Shown here: positions 25,416-34,239 of the stretch, piece after piece
How the letters are laid out: the number at the start of each line of letters is the position of its first letter
Numbering within the stretch: position 1 is the first letter of the stretch
Source: Desulfopila sp. IMCC35008
GTDB taxonomy: Bacteria > Desulfobacterota > Desulfobulbia > Desulfobulbales > Desulfocapsaceae
DNA length: 64,000 nucleotides
NCBI RefSeq assembly: GCF_010646885.2
Contig: NZ_CP050700.1
Location: 3,870,501-3,934,500 of the forward strand
Direction: 5' to 3'
The notes under the pieces: model-generated
What the model saw: only the letters and a program-made list of their open reading frames with translations
What the model was told of the DNA's origin: nothing
Database searches by the model: none
Program-made: the position numbers and the translations under genes

Positions 25416-25592
25416 ATGACTGAAGAAACCAGAAAGCCATGTCCAACCTGCCAGGGGAAAAAAATTATTGAGGGTGTCTGCGAGGTAAGTTCCGAGTGGA
25501 GCGGTAGCAGTAATGACGAACTTGACGACGGCCTGCATTGCACACCGGATGAGGATTGCCCCACCTGCAAAGGTTTGGGTTACGAAGAATAA
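25416..25592 (+). CDS. 58-residue CxxC zinc-knuckle protein
   Basis: A short gene with ATG at 25416 behind a good AAAGGAG site. The product has two Cys pairs: KPCPTCQGKKIIEG at the start and CPTCKGLGYEE at the end, with two more Cys between (GVCEV, LHCTPDEDC). The CPxCxG repeats resemble the zinc centre of DnaJ, but there is no J domain. It probably binds zinc as a stand-alone knuckle; the partner is unknown. A terminator follows 23 bases after the stop. Confidence 0.75.
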   Translation: MTEETRKPCPTCQGKKIIEGVCEVSSEWSGSSNDELDDGLHCTPDEDCPTCKGLGYEE

Positions 25593-25614
25593 AAGTTTGT
25601 ACGTTTAAAATTTA

Positions 25615-25646
25615 CGCGCCCTGCATTACAAGGCAGGGTGCGTTTT
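25615..25646 (+). terminator. intrinsic terminator after the zinc-knuckle gene
   Basis: A 10-bp stem (CGCGCCCTGC with GCAGGGTGCG, one wobble) and 8-base loop is followed by TTTT and then GCGTTT. It separates the two small genes upstream from the membrane zinc-ribbon and selenocysteine genes downstream. Confidence 0.75.
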
Positions 25647-25738
25647 GCGTTTAAGCACAGGTTCGATCTGGAAACAGAGCCCAACAGTCCCCTGTAAAGA
25701 CTATTCAATACTTTATTTACACCCGGTATCCGCCTCTT

Positions 25739-26059
25739 ATGTATCTTAGCTTTGTCAGATTTCACTGGTTGCGCTTCTCAGGTGCCATCATCGCCCTGTC
25801 ACTGGCCATCATATATCTTCTGGAATTTGAGGGAACATCCCTCATCGGCTTTAGCTTGCTGGCAGCTGTCGGTATCTTTCTTGGTATGGGGTTACGAAAC
25901 GGCACCCTCCCCGCCAGATGCGACCTATGTGGTTCGTCAGGTCATTTCTCGGCAGAATACGGCGCCGGATTCTCCAATGCCAGGCTTATCCTCAGCTGCC
26001 CGCGGTGTGGCAGGGTTGTCAGTAACCCCGAACGCGGCATCATCCCCGAACAAGAGTAA
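25739..26059 (+). CDS. small membrane protein with C-terminal zinc ribbon
   Basis: The 106-residue protein has two hydrophobic helices (about 13-28 and 34-52) followed by a cytoplasmic-looking zinc ribbon with CDLCG (about 61-65) and CPRCGR (about 88-93). It is not recognised as a named family. Its stop is 4 bases before the ATG of the selenocysteine DsbA-family gene, so the two are very likely translated from one message. No clear ribosome binding site is seen for the ATG. Confidence 0.6.
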   Translation: MYLSFVRFHWLRFSGAIIALSLAIIYLLEFEGTSLIGFSLLAAVGIFLGMGLRNGTLPARCDLCGSSGHFSAEYGAGFSNARLILSCPRCGRVVSNPERGIIPEQE

Positions 26060-26063
26060 GAAC

Positions 26064-26678
26064 ATGAAACCTGTACTGGAAATTTTCTCAGACTATATCT
26101 GACCCTGGTGCTATTTCATTACCGGGAGTATTGAAAAACTTGCTAAAGAATATGACGTGCGGATCCACTGGCGCATGTTTCCCCTGCACACGGAAACACC
26201 TGAGGAAGGCATTACCCTTGAACAGCTCTTCCATACGGATTCAGACAGAATCAGCGCTATGGTTACACAGCTCAAGCAAACAGCTATAAGCCTCGGACTT
26301 GCGTTTGGCGATCGCCACATGACCTACAATAGCCGCAAGGCGCAGGAACTGGGCATATGGGCTGAAGAAAAGGGATTAGGACACGCTTTCCACATGGCTG
26401 TCTTCAAGGCCTACTTTGCCAAGGGACTCAATATTGCCCAAAAAGATATTTTACTCGATATTGCCAGACAATCTGGACTGGACAGTGCTGAGGCAGAACA
26501 GATCCTGACCACTAAACGCTATGCAGACGATGTGGAAAAGGACTGGGAAATAGCCAGAAGCAAGGGCATCCAGGCAGCCCCCACCTTTGTAATCGGAGAC
26601 AACCACCTGGTAGGGGCACAGAATTATCAAACCCTCAGGGACTTTCTCCTGCAGAACTCGAAAAATATATCTTTATAG
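26064..26678 (+). CDS. selenocysteine-containing DsbA-family (FrnE-like) oxidoreductase
   Basis: Reading from ATG 26064, the frame is MKPVLEIFSDYI, then TGA (26100-26102), then PWCYFITGSIEKL, and continues without another stop to 26678. Total length is 204 residues if TGA is decoded as selenocysteine at position 13. This turns the usual CPWC thioredoxin-fold active site into U-P-W-C. The rest is a typical DsbA/FrnE-like protein: helical insertion (about 60-150, YNSRKAQELGIWAEEKG), then the cis-proline loop as AAPTFVIGDNHLVGAQ (about 171-187). The last 174 residues are also open from an internal ATG at 26157, but that form lacks the active site. A thiol/selenol redox role is inferred. No signal peptide is present, so it is probably cytoplasmic. 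Confidence 0.85.
26100..26136 (+). promoter_or_regulatory. selenocysteine UGA codon and bacterial SECIS-like hairpin
   Basis: After the in-frame TGA, bases 26114-26122 (TTTCATTAC) pair with 26128-26136 (GTATTGAAA): 8 of 9 positions are canonical and the sixth is a T-T mismatch. The apical loop is CGGGA (26123-26127), beginning 20 bases after TGA, with G at its second position. That agrees with the known bacterial SECIS pattern of a small loop with an early G about 16-37 bases past UGA, where SelB binds. Confidence 0.75.
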
Positions 26679-26728
26679 ACAACAGGTCAACTTAGAGACA
26701 CGGTGATTGGGTTAGGATACCAGACAAG

Positions 26729-28648
26729 CTATTTGTCCCCTCCATCCCAAATTTTATTTTTAAGCTCCAGCCGCTTGACAATAGACATAAATCGTCTGAA
26801 CGATCGCAATTTTTCTTCATGCTGTTCCGGAAAATGAAGACGGTGAACGGTCCCGTTATCAATGAAATAGTATTGTTTGGAACCGAAATATGCAGTCCCG
26901 AGACCCGAATATTCATTCTCCCCCTTCTCAAAAATCGATGAACCCAAAAACGAATTCCGACTATTTTCCATACCAAGGTAATGGGTCAGACTTGGGCTGA
27001 AATCAATTGAAGTTGAATAATCCGCCTCATAGGTCTCTGGTAACTTCCTGGTCGGGTCATAAATAACAAGCGGGATTCTGTCGACGAAGTATGGTTGATA
27101 CCCCGGCTCCTCAAATGCGTCAACAAAAGGTTTCTCAGGATAGTGGCAATGGTCCGCTGTCAGGACAACAATAGTGTTCTCAGCATAGCTCGAGGCCTGA
27201 AAATATTCCCAGAAAATCCCGAAGGCAGCATCATAACTATGGATAGTATTCAGCGGCTCATTCGTGCCGTCCCGATACTTTTTACCATCTTCCGTCATAG
27301 GCAACATGGCATGTGTTCCAAAGTTATAGAGGCTTACCATCACCGGCTTGCCAGATGCCTCAGTCTCCCTTTCCTTTAAGTAGGCAACAAGGCTCTTCAT
27401 GAACTGTTTATCCGAATAGGCATTTTTTATAAAAGGACCTTGCCCTCCCAGGTATTTATCTGAAAGCACATCCCCGGTCAGCACGGTATCAAAGCCGAGG
27501 TTTGAAATTAGCTCGTCAACTCTCGAGATGTGCTCCTTGTGATGGGAATCAAGAAACACGGTCTCATATCCTTCCTGTTCAAATACATCAGTTAAACAGT
27601 AGTAATCCCTCTCGGAAAGAGAATCAAAATACTTCATCCAGGCAACCCCACCAAATTCAGGATAGATGGAGCAGAGCTGACCATGTAATCCCCGATAGGT
27701 TGCAGCCGTATGGTTGTAGTAATTGTTTACCAACATCGAAGACTTGACAAAATTATCAATGTTCGGGGTCAAATCTTCGTATTTGGACCCATAACTCCTC
27801 ATTGATCTGGCAGAAAACCCTTCTGTAAAAAAGATAATCACGTTTGGTTTTGTAGTGATCTCCTCTTTCAACTCGAACGGTGGGGGCGATGTGTAGACCT
27901 GCTCCTTAATAAAGGGGAACTCTGCCCGGGCATTCATGGTAAAGCCAAATCGTTCAACATCAACTGCCTGTTTCATGCTTAATTGCATATATTCATAGTC
28001 TTCACCCAATACAGAACCGCGGACAAAAAGAGCCTCATAGAGGGCGGTAACAGGGCCGATGTATTCAAGGCTGTTTGACTTGAAACATTCATCGCGTTTC
28101 TGAAGAACACTATCGGGGTAAATATACTGACTACAACCCGTAACAATCGACAGACAACACAAGACACTGATAACGACAAAAGAAGAACTCTTCTTTTTCT
28201 TCAGCACAAAAAAGTATTCTATACAAACAGGCAGAACAACAAGGATTAAGCCGACACAGGCAACGATGGCGATACGGCCTGGCGTGAAAAACAGGTCAAT
28301 ATGATCCATGTTCTCTATAGCCACCTGCGACACATACTCCTTCCCATAATAGAAGGAGTAATACTGGACAAACACCACAACGATATAGAGGGAGAGCAGG
28401 AGATAATATATTATCCGGATAATTATATGATGACGTAACAGGAATAATCCCAAGGTTGCTGCGACTGTTGTTTCAACGATGTGGACACTAAACAATAAAG
28501 GAAGGAGAACAAACACGTCCGAAAACGTGAAATCATATTTGAGCTGCACACTAAACAGGACAACAAACAGAAGTGACACAAACAAGAGATAAGAAGTAAA
28601 GACCAGCTCTTTGGACATCCTGGCTGTGGCAATCTCTTTTATAGACAT
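26729..28648 (-). CDS. LTA-synthase-like membrane sulfatase / phosphoglycerol-transferase family protein
   Basis: The 639-residue protein has about five N-terminal membrane helices (residues 15-165) and an extracytoplasmic alkaline-phosphatase-fold domain (about 270-600). The active-site elements are NVIIFFTEGFSARSMRSYG (metal Glu), the nucleophile segment NHTAATYRGLHGQLCSIYP, NFGTHAMLP, and the metal pair in VLTADHCHYPEKPF. Family members move phosphoglycerol or phosphoethanolamine onto envelope glycans, or hydrolyse sulfate esters. The substrate here is unknown. It is convergent with the selenocysteine gene, and the next gene upstream is a hybrid histidine kinase. Confidence 0.85.
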   Translation of the reverse strand: MSIKEIATARMSKELVFTSYLLFVSLLFVVLFSVQLKYDFTFSDVFVLLPLLFSVHIVETTVAATLGLFLLRHHIIIRIIYYLLLSLYIVVVFVQYYSFYYGKEYVSQVAIENMDHIDLFFTPGRIAIVACVGLILVVLPVCIEYFFVLKKKKSSSFVVISVLCCLSIVTGCSQYIYPDSVLQKRDECFKSNSLEYIGPVTALYEALFVRGSVLGEDYEYMQLSMKQAVDVERFGFTMNARAEFPFIKEQVYTSPPPFELKEEITTKPNVIIFFTEGFSARSMRSYGSKYEDLTPNIDNFVKSSMLVNNYYNHTAATYRGLHGQLCSIYPEFGGVAWMKYFDSLSERDYYCLTDVFEQEGYETVFLDSHHKEHISRVDELISNLGFDTVLTGDVLSDKYLGGQGPFIKNAYSDKQFMKSLVAYLKERETEASGKPVMVSLYNFGTHAMLPMTEDGKKYRDGTNEPLNTIHSYDAAFGIFWEYFQASSYAENTIVVLTADHCHYPEKPFVDAFEEPGYQPYFVDRIPLVIYDPTRKLPETYEADYSTSIDFSPSLTHYLGMENSRNSFLGSSIFEKGENEYSGLGTAYFGSKQYYFIDNGTVHRLHFPEQHEEKLRSFRRFMSIVKRLELKNKIWDGGDK

Positions 28649-28875
28649 AATTCTTTCCCAATTCCTTCACTCCAACTGCAGAACGTTGAAAATAAGAGGA
28701 TTTCTGTAACATAGATAAAATGGAACTATCAATACACCAAAGGTGTGCAAAAAATGTGGGGTGTTATTAGCATTTTTGTCAGAATGGGGCAAACGCTAAA
28801 ACTATGAAAAAATATAAAAGGAAGGGAGAAGAACACCAACAGCTATGGTAGAAAAACTTTACTCCAGGGGCCTTT

Positions 28876-31332
28876 TCAACCGCCCTCAACATGCAGCACC
28901 AACTGCAACTCCTCGGACAAGGCAGAGAGCGTAAAAGGTTTCTGCAGGAACCCCCGGGCGCCTTGATCCATGATTTCCCCGGCCTGCCCATCCAGGGAGT
29001 ACCCACTCGACAAGATTACGGGCAGAACCGGCCATCTCTCCTTGATCGCGCTAAAGACCTCCCCGCCATCCATTCCCGGCATGATCATGTCGAGGATAAC
29101 GAGGTCAATGACGACATCTCCTTTTTTCAGGATATCCAGGCCAAGTTCCCCTGAACCAGCAGGAACAACAGTATAACCGAGCTGTTCAAGCATGGCAGAG
29201 CCAACATTGAGAATCATCTCTTCGTCGTCAATCAAAAGGATAGTACCGGTTCCATCTCTTATTTCAGCGCGTGGTACAATTTCATCTTTCGTTATCTCCT
29301 TTACGCTCTCCGGCAGATAGATGGTAAATTCCGAACCTCTGTTCAATTCACTCTCAACGGTTATGAATCCGCTGTGATTCTTGATTATTCCATAGGCAGA
29401 AGCCAATCCGAGTCCGGTTCCGCGCCCTTTCTCCTTGGTAGTGAAAAACGGATCGAAGATGTGCTGCCGCAACTCATCATCCATACCAATCCCGGTATCC
29501 GCGATGGTAATTCCGGCATATCGACCAGGATTGACCCGATAGCGTGAAGCTGTTTCCTCTTCCACCACTTTGACAAAGGTCGTAATAACAAGGGAGCCCC
29601 CACCAGGCATTGCCTGCCAGGAGTTGATATACATATTCAACAGTACCTGATCCAGCTGCTGCCTGTCTGCTTCCACAACCACCTGCTGTTCGCACTCATC
29701 GACCCGAATTCGTATCTCCTTCTTGGTTCGCCCAAACATGGCAGAGCTGGTCCGGACCAGCTCTCTTACATCAATCACTTCCGTATTGTATTTTCCACCC
29801 CTGGCAAACCCCAGCAATTGTCCAGTAAGGCTTGTGGCACTCTTGATATACTCATTCATGGCATCAAGGTGTTCATGCATCGGAATCGACACCCCTTCGG
29901 CTACCTGAAGGAGTGATAGCCGGCCCTGGATACCCATCAGCAGGTTGTTGAAGTCATGAGCGATCCCACCGGCCAGACGACCGATAGATTCCATCCGCTG
30001 CACCTGGTTCAGCTGCTGCTCCAGCTTCTCCCGCTCTGCCTCAGCTTTCTTGCGCTCAGAAATATCCCTGACCACAGAGAGAATAAAAGGCTTATCAAAC
30101 TGCTTGATGACATTGCTGCTTATTTCAACGGGAAACTGCTCTCCATTTTTTTTAATGTGGATGGTTTCAAACATTCTGCTACCACTTTTCAGCAACTCTG
30201 CGCGATGAGCCAACATTTCATGCGCATTTAAATCCTCAGTTTTCGTAATATCCTTTGCCGTAAGTTGCAGAAATTCATCATGGCTGTAGCCATACCGGCT
30301 GCAGGCCACATCATTTACTTCTACAAAGCATGAAAAGTAGTTTTCGTGCAGAGGGTGTACCACTATTGCATCATTTGCTGAACTGAAATAGGCCTGCATC
30401 CTTTCAGCAAAAATACGCAGTTCTTCCTCGCTTTTCTTTCTCTCGGTAATGTCACGGGCCATACCGATCATGTAATCCTTGTCATTCTCCCGGTATTTCA
30501 GACTGGAAATTTCAACAGGATAACAGGAGCCGTCCTGTCGACGATGTACTGCCTCAAATTTGAGGTTTGTCCCTTCAGGAGTATTGCGATGATAGGACTT
30601 GAAGGTATCGTTATCAATATCATTGTCGATATCCTGAACCGTCATCCGGAGAAACTCATCCCGCGAGTAGCCAAGAGCCTGGCAAGCGGCACGGTTCACA
30701 TCGACAAACCGACCCTGCGCATCGGCCACATATATTGAATCCGTGGTATTTTCCGATAAACGACGATAGCGAAGTTCACTATCCTGCCGGGCTTGTTCCA
30801 CTCGCAGATGGTCAATCGCAGGCCCTATCAGGCCCGCAACACTACCCAGAAAATCGAGATCCCCCTTGCTAAAGCGATTGCGATCACTATAACTCTGTAC
30901 GGTCATGACACCGACAACCTGTCCCCTGGCCTTTAACGGCACACCCAGCCATATCTCAGCAATCGTCGACTCGTAATGATGCCGAATGGTCCCGCTCCGC
31001 AAGCGAGCTGTTTGCTCACGCGACATCATTATCGCTGTACCTGTCCGGATAATTTCCGCTGAGTTGGTATCGGTTGCACTGACATTTGCGACAGCGGAGA
31101 AAGAAAAATCCTTTTCATCCACAAAATAGGGAAATGTCAGGGTATCCGCGGCAGAATCGTATATGGCGATATAAAAATTGGAGGTATCGAGTACCGGACT
31201 TATGGCCTCGTGGATAAATGTATAGAGATCCTTGAGTGTTGCAGCACAACTTACAACATTTGAAAGCCGGTACAGAGCCTGGATGATTATCTCGGAGCGT
31301 TCTTTTTCCGATGTCTGCCGACTGCTTGTCAT
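28876..31332 (-). CDS. hybrid histidine kinase (GAF-PAS-PAS-HisKA-HATPase-REC)
   Basis: The 818-residue sensor kinase has no membrane helices. Order: GAF (about 15-175), PAS (about 187-303, [20 protein letters not shown]), PAS (about 304-425, [16 protein letters not shown]), HisKA with [15 protein letters not shown] carrying the phospho-His, HATPase (N box [13 protein letters not shown] boxes ADTGIGMD and GRGTGLGLA), and a C-terminal receiver (TILLIDDEE, phosphoacceptor in [13 protein letters not shown], Lys in FLQKPF). A cytoplasmic signal is inferred. No separate output regulator or Hpt gene is adjacent, so its partner is elsewhere. Confidence 0.95.
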   Translation of the reverse strand: MTSSRQTSEKERSEIIIQALYRLSNVVSCAATLKDLYTFIHEAISPVLDTSNFYIAIYDSAADTLTFPYFVDEKDFSFSAVANVSATDTNSAEIIRTGTAIMMSREQTARLRSGTIRHHYESTIAEIWLGVPLKARGQVVGVMTVQSYSDRNRFSKGDLDFLGSVAGLIGPAIDHLRVEQARQDSELRYRRLSENTTDSIYVADAQGRFVDVNRAACQALGYSRDEFLRMTVQDIDNDIDNDTFKSYHRNTPEGTNLKFEAVHRRQDGSCYPVEISSLKYRENDKDYMIGMARDITERKKSEEELRIFAERMQAYFSSANDAIVVHPLHENYFSCFVEVNDVACSRYGYSHDEFLQLTAKDITKTEDLNAHEMLAHRAELLKSGSRMFETIHIKKNGEQFPVEISSNVIKQFDKPFILSVVRDISERKKAEAEREKLEQQLNQVQRMESIGRLAGGIAHDFNNLLMGIQGRLSLLQVAEGVSIPMHEHLDAMNEYIKSATSLTGQLLGFARGGKYNTEVIDVRELVRTSSAMFGRTKKEIRIRVDECEQQVVVEADRQQLDQVLLNMYINSWQAMPGGGSLVITTFVKVVEEETASRYRVNPGRYAGITIADTGIGMDDELRQHIFDPFFTTKEKGRGTGLGLASAYGIIKNHSGFITVESELNRGSEFTIYLPESVKEITKDEIVPRAEIRDGTGTILLIDDEEMILNVGSAMLEQLGYTVVPAGSGELGLDILKKGDVVIDLVILDMIMPGMDGGEVFSAIKERWPVLPVILSSGYSLDGQAGEIMDQGARGFLQKPFTLSALSEELQLVLHVEGG

Positions 31333-31463
31333 AAGCCCTGTCTCGATCCAAAAGGTGTTGTTTCACTGCGGGAAAAGAGGGAATTCGTCACGTCATCTTT
31401 TGGCTGTGATTTTATAGCCAAACACTCCTGAAGTCAAATTTTTGCAAAGCTACCCTCACCGTG

Positions 31464-32198
31464 TTAATTAAAGATCCTGTCGGAATTTTTCTTTTCCTGT
31501 TTGACAAAATCCTCGTATACTTTCATCGAAAAAGAGATATGGCGGCGGGCAAGTTCACGAGCCATCTCTGAATCCCCCTGTCGGATCGCTTCGAGGATCG
31601 GGTAATGTGCTTCCATTACTTCCCTGTGTGTTGGTTTACTTCGGACATATCGCTCCAGAAAAGCCCTGGTGTGAGAGGTCAAGGCCTCATGCATCAGATC
31701 AAGAAAATGATTATTGACTATGCGGGACAGCGCCCGGTGAAAGCTCAGGTCCTGGCTGGCGACATCACTGCGTGTGGCAGTGGCCGGAAAGTCATAATCG
31801 AGAATGGACCGCAACCGTACAATATCTTCCCGGGTACACCTGCGGGCGGCCTGCCAGGCGATCTCCCCTTCTATCATACCACGAGCCTCGACAAAGTCCT
31901 TTAACCTGACTGAATCGTTTAGGGCAAAATAGGGAATCAACACATTTTTCAGGGTACCGATTTTAACATCGTCCTGAACAAAGGTTCCCTTCCCGTGGGA
32001 CGTCTCGATAATGCCCACCGCGTTCATCCTGCTAAGTGCCTCACGCAGCGCCAGCCTTCCCACCCCGAATTCATCCTGCAGTTTACGCTCGCTGGGCAGC
32101 TTTGATCCCGGGGGATAATATCCTTCATAAATTCTTTCGGTGAGAATATTAACCACCGCATCGACCCTGGATGTTGTCTCGATCTTCACTGTTGGCAT
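31464..32198 (-). CDS. FadR/GntR-family transcriptional regulator with FCD domain
   Basis: The 244-residue repressor has an N-terminal winged helix (about 11-78: YYPPGSKLPSERKLQDEFGVGR, LREALSRMNAVGIIE, HGKGTFV) and a C-terminal all-helical FCD ligand domain (about 95-230) with the metal-binding pattern EARGMIEGEIA, LSFHRALSRIVNN and ILEAIRQGD. FCD members sense small carboxylates such as lactate, glycolate or pyruvate. It is not beside an obvious catabolic operon. The ferredoxin gene upstream is on the same strand with a 67-base gap. Confidence 0.92.
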   Translation of the reverse strand: MPTVKIETTSRVDAVVNILTERIYEGYYPPGSKLPSERKLQDEFGVGRLALREALSRMNAVGIIETSHGKGTFVQDDVKIGTLKNVLIPYFALNDSVRLKDFVEARGMIEGEIAWQAARRCTREDIVRLRSILDYDFPATATRSDVASQDLSFHRALSRIVNNHFLDLMHEALTSHTRAFLERYVRSKPTHREVMEAHYPILEAIRQGDSEMARELARRHISFSMKVYEDFVKQEKKNSDRIFN

Positions 32199-32265
32199 GA
32201 AAATTTATCGCTCAAATAAATAGTTAAACTGAAACCACTCTTAAACGGTTAAAAAAAATAATGAT

Positions 32266-32586
32266 TTACGATTTTGCACAATCTGCTTCAAGTTCACCAT
32301 CGGTCGGCAGCCAAATCGTCACATCCCTGAGAGTTGTTGTTTGACAGGCCAATCGCCATCCTTCCTTGCGTGCCTCTTCTCCAAGCCGGTTCTTTTCATA
32401 TTCGTTAGGCGGTGAAATACCCTTGCCATCCGATACAATCCGTACCCGACAGCAACCACATCTTGCTCTCCCTCCGCAAACAGTATGTATCGGTTGTTCC
32501 TCATACAAGAGGCTATTTAACAGACTCATGCCTGGCCTGGCTTCAATGGTTACATTGAGATTTTCAATGGTTATCTTCGGTGCCAT
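32266..32586 (-). CDS. 2Fe-2S ferredoxin
   Basis: The 106-residue protein has the plant/NqrF-like ferredoxin fold. Cys37, Cys43 and Cys46 (VCGGRARCGCC, C-x5-C-x2-C) and Cys81 (RLACQ) should hold one 2Fe-2S cluster. The beta-strand start IENLNVTIEARPGMSLLNSL is typical. An extra Cys45 in the cluster loop and a Cys in the C-terminal tail are unusual. A free-standing electron carrier is inferred; its redox partner is not obvious from the neighbours. Confidence 0.88.
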   Translation of the reverse strand: MAPKITIENLNVTIEARPGMSLLNSLLYEEQPIHTVCGGRARCGCCRVRIVSDGKGISPPNEYEKNRLGEEARKEGWRLACQTTTLRDVTIWLPTDGELEADCAKS

Positions 32587-32735
32587 TTTTATCCTGTTTT
32601 CTGTTATCCCGACTGCACGTCCCTATCCGCTTATTGCATCGTTGAAAATTTCTTACAAACCGAAAACATTCATGATACCATATACTGAGTCTCTGGTATA
32701 CCCTCACGATACTGACAGAACGTTAATAAACCCCT

Positions 32736-33977
32736 ATGCCTCACACCATAGCGACTTCTATGAGAATAGACTACGGCCAGTTCATTCATGCCCTTTCAGA
32801 CACCATCGACCTCGTCGGGGTAGACGAACTGCAACACGGAAAACGAGTCGCTTTTATGGCTGCAGCCTGTTGTGATCTGATGGGTGAGTCCCTTGAAAGA
32901 AAACAGTTTTTGTATCGGGCCGGATTGCTCCACGACTGCGGCGTTTCCTCAACCACGGTTCATAAAAACCTGGTGAACGAACTTGAATGGGAAAACTCAG
33001 ACACTCACTGCCAGGTTGGTGCGGAGCGGCTGAATTCGTTTGCTCCCCTCTCAGAATTTTCAGAGATCACACGGCACCACCATCGCCGCTGGCAAGACCT
33101 GAAAAAACAAGACCTCTCCTTCCAGACGAAAGTCGATGCCAACCTGATTTTTCTCCTGGACCGGGTTGATGCCTTGGGGGCAATGGCGTCAACACCGAAC
33201 AGGCTGGCCAACCGTACTGCCATATGTAACAAGATTGACACCCTCCGGAACACCTATTTTCACCCCGAACTGGTTGATATCTTCCTGCAAGCCTCAGAGA
33301 TAGAGGCATTCTGGATAACCCAGGCCCCCTTGCACCTCAATGACTATATCCACAAACAACAACAGCAAAGTGACCCCATAACTCTCGACGGCGGACAATT
33401 TAAAGATATGGCGCGTATTTTTGCTCAGGTCGTTGACGCCAAAAGCCGCTTTACGGCGGAACACTCGGCCGGTGTGGCAAGACTGGCAGCCTATCTTGCT
33501 AATTGTTGCCGCCTCCCGGAAACGGTGTGTGAGAAAATTGAGGTTGCAGCCCTGCTGCACGATATCGGTAAACTGCAGATACCCGATACAATACTGGACT
33601 TCAATGGCGGCCTGGAAGGGGAATCACTGGCCATCATGCGCCACCACAGCTATGTAACTTTTGTCATCCTAAACAAGATTGCAGGGCTGGAAGACATATC
33701 GACCTGGGCCTCAAATCATCATGAAAAACTAGATGGCAGCGGTTATCCCTTCAAGCGAAACGAAAATGAACTCACCATCGAGTCCCGTATCATCATGGTC
33801 GCCGACATCTTCCAGGCCTTAATCCAGGACCGCCCTTATCGATCATCCCTGCCGGTTGAGGAAACCATTTTCATACTGCACAAAATGGCCGAAGGCAATA
33901 AAATCGACCGGGACATCGTCGGGATAATCGCTGACAGACCGCAAGAATGCTATCAAAAAGCGAGCATGACCCATTGA
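32736..33977 (+). CDS. tandem HD / HD-GYP domain protein, probable cyclic-di-GMP phosphodiesterase
   Basis: The 413-residue protein has two HD-type domains. The first (about 30-170) has HGKRVAFMAAACCDL, AGLLHDCGVSS and ITRHHHRRW. The second (about 220-400) is a full HD-GYP: EHSAGVARLAAYLA, AALLHDIGKLQIPD, IMRHHSYV, SNHHEKLDGSGYP, and VADIFQALIQDRPYR. HD-GYP proteins degrade cyclic-di-GMP. No sensor or receiver domain is attached. The next gene is a glycan synthase with a cellulose-synthase-like GT2 domain, a usual c-di-GMP-controlled process, but a direct link is inference. Internal ATG codons such as 32760 could be the true start. Confidence 0.88.
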   Translation: MPHTIATSMRIDYGQFIHALSDTIDLVGVDELQHGKRVAFMAAACCDLMGESLERKQFLYRAGLLHDCGVSSTTVHKNLVNELEWENSDTHCQVGAERLNSFAPLSEFSEITRHHHRRWQDLKKQDLSFQTKVDANLIFLLDRVDALGAMASTPNRLANRTAICNKIDTLRNTYFHPELVDIFLQASEIEAFWITQAPLHLNDYIHKQQQQSDPITLDGGQFKDMARIFAQVVDAKSRFTAEHSAGVARLAAYLANCCRLPETVCEKIEVAALLHDIGKLQIPDTILDFNGGLEGESLAIMRHHSYVTFVILNKIAGLEDISTWASNHHEKLDGSGYPFKRNENELTIESRIIMVADIFQALIQDRPYRSSLPVEETIFILHKMAEGNKIDRDIVGIIADRPQECYQKASMTH

Positions 33978-34239
33978 CACTTAATCACAGGGTAATACTG
34001 CAAAATACACTTTCTCACACTTCCATTCTTTCGATCGAAAACTCCCTATTCCACAACATTGGCAAACGGGTGAGTTCGGAAAAAATATCAATTAATATCA
34101 ATTTTTTATTGCGTCACTATACGTAATTGGCTAGTAGTCTACACCTCTGTCAAATTTGACATCCAGACAACAAAAAAACCTTGTGACAGTTGGCACAAGC
34201 AACTCTTCAACTGCCCAATTTCCCAGTTAATTTATTCGT

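Noticed and set aside
26157..26678. Independent 173-residue DsbA-like protein from an internal ATG
   Set aside because: It lacks the active-site segment and a ribosome binding site, and the upstream in-frame sequence is clearly homologous; the UGA is better read as selenocysteine.
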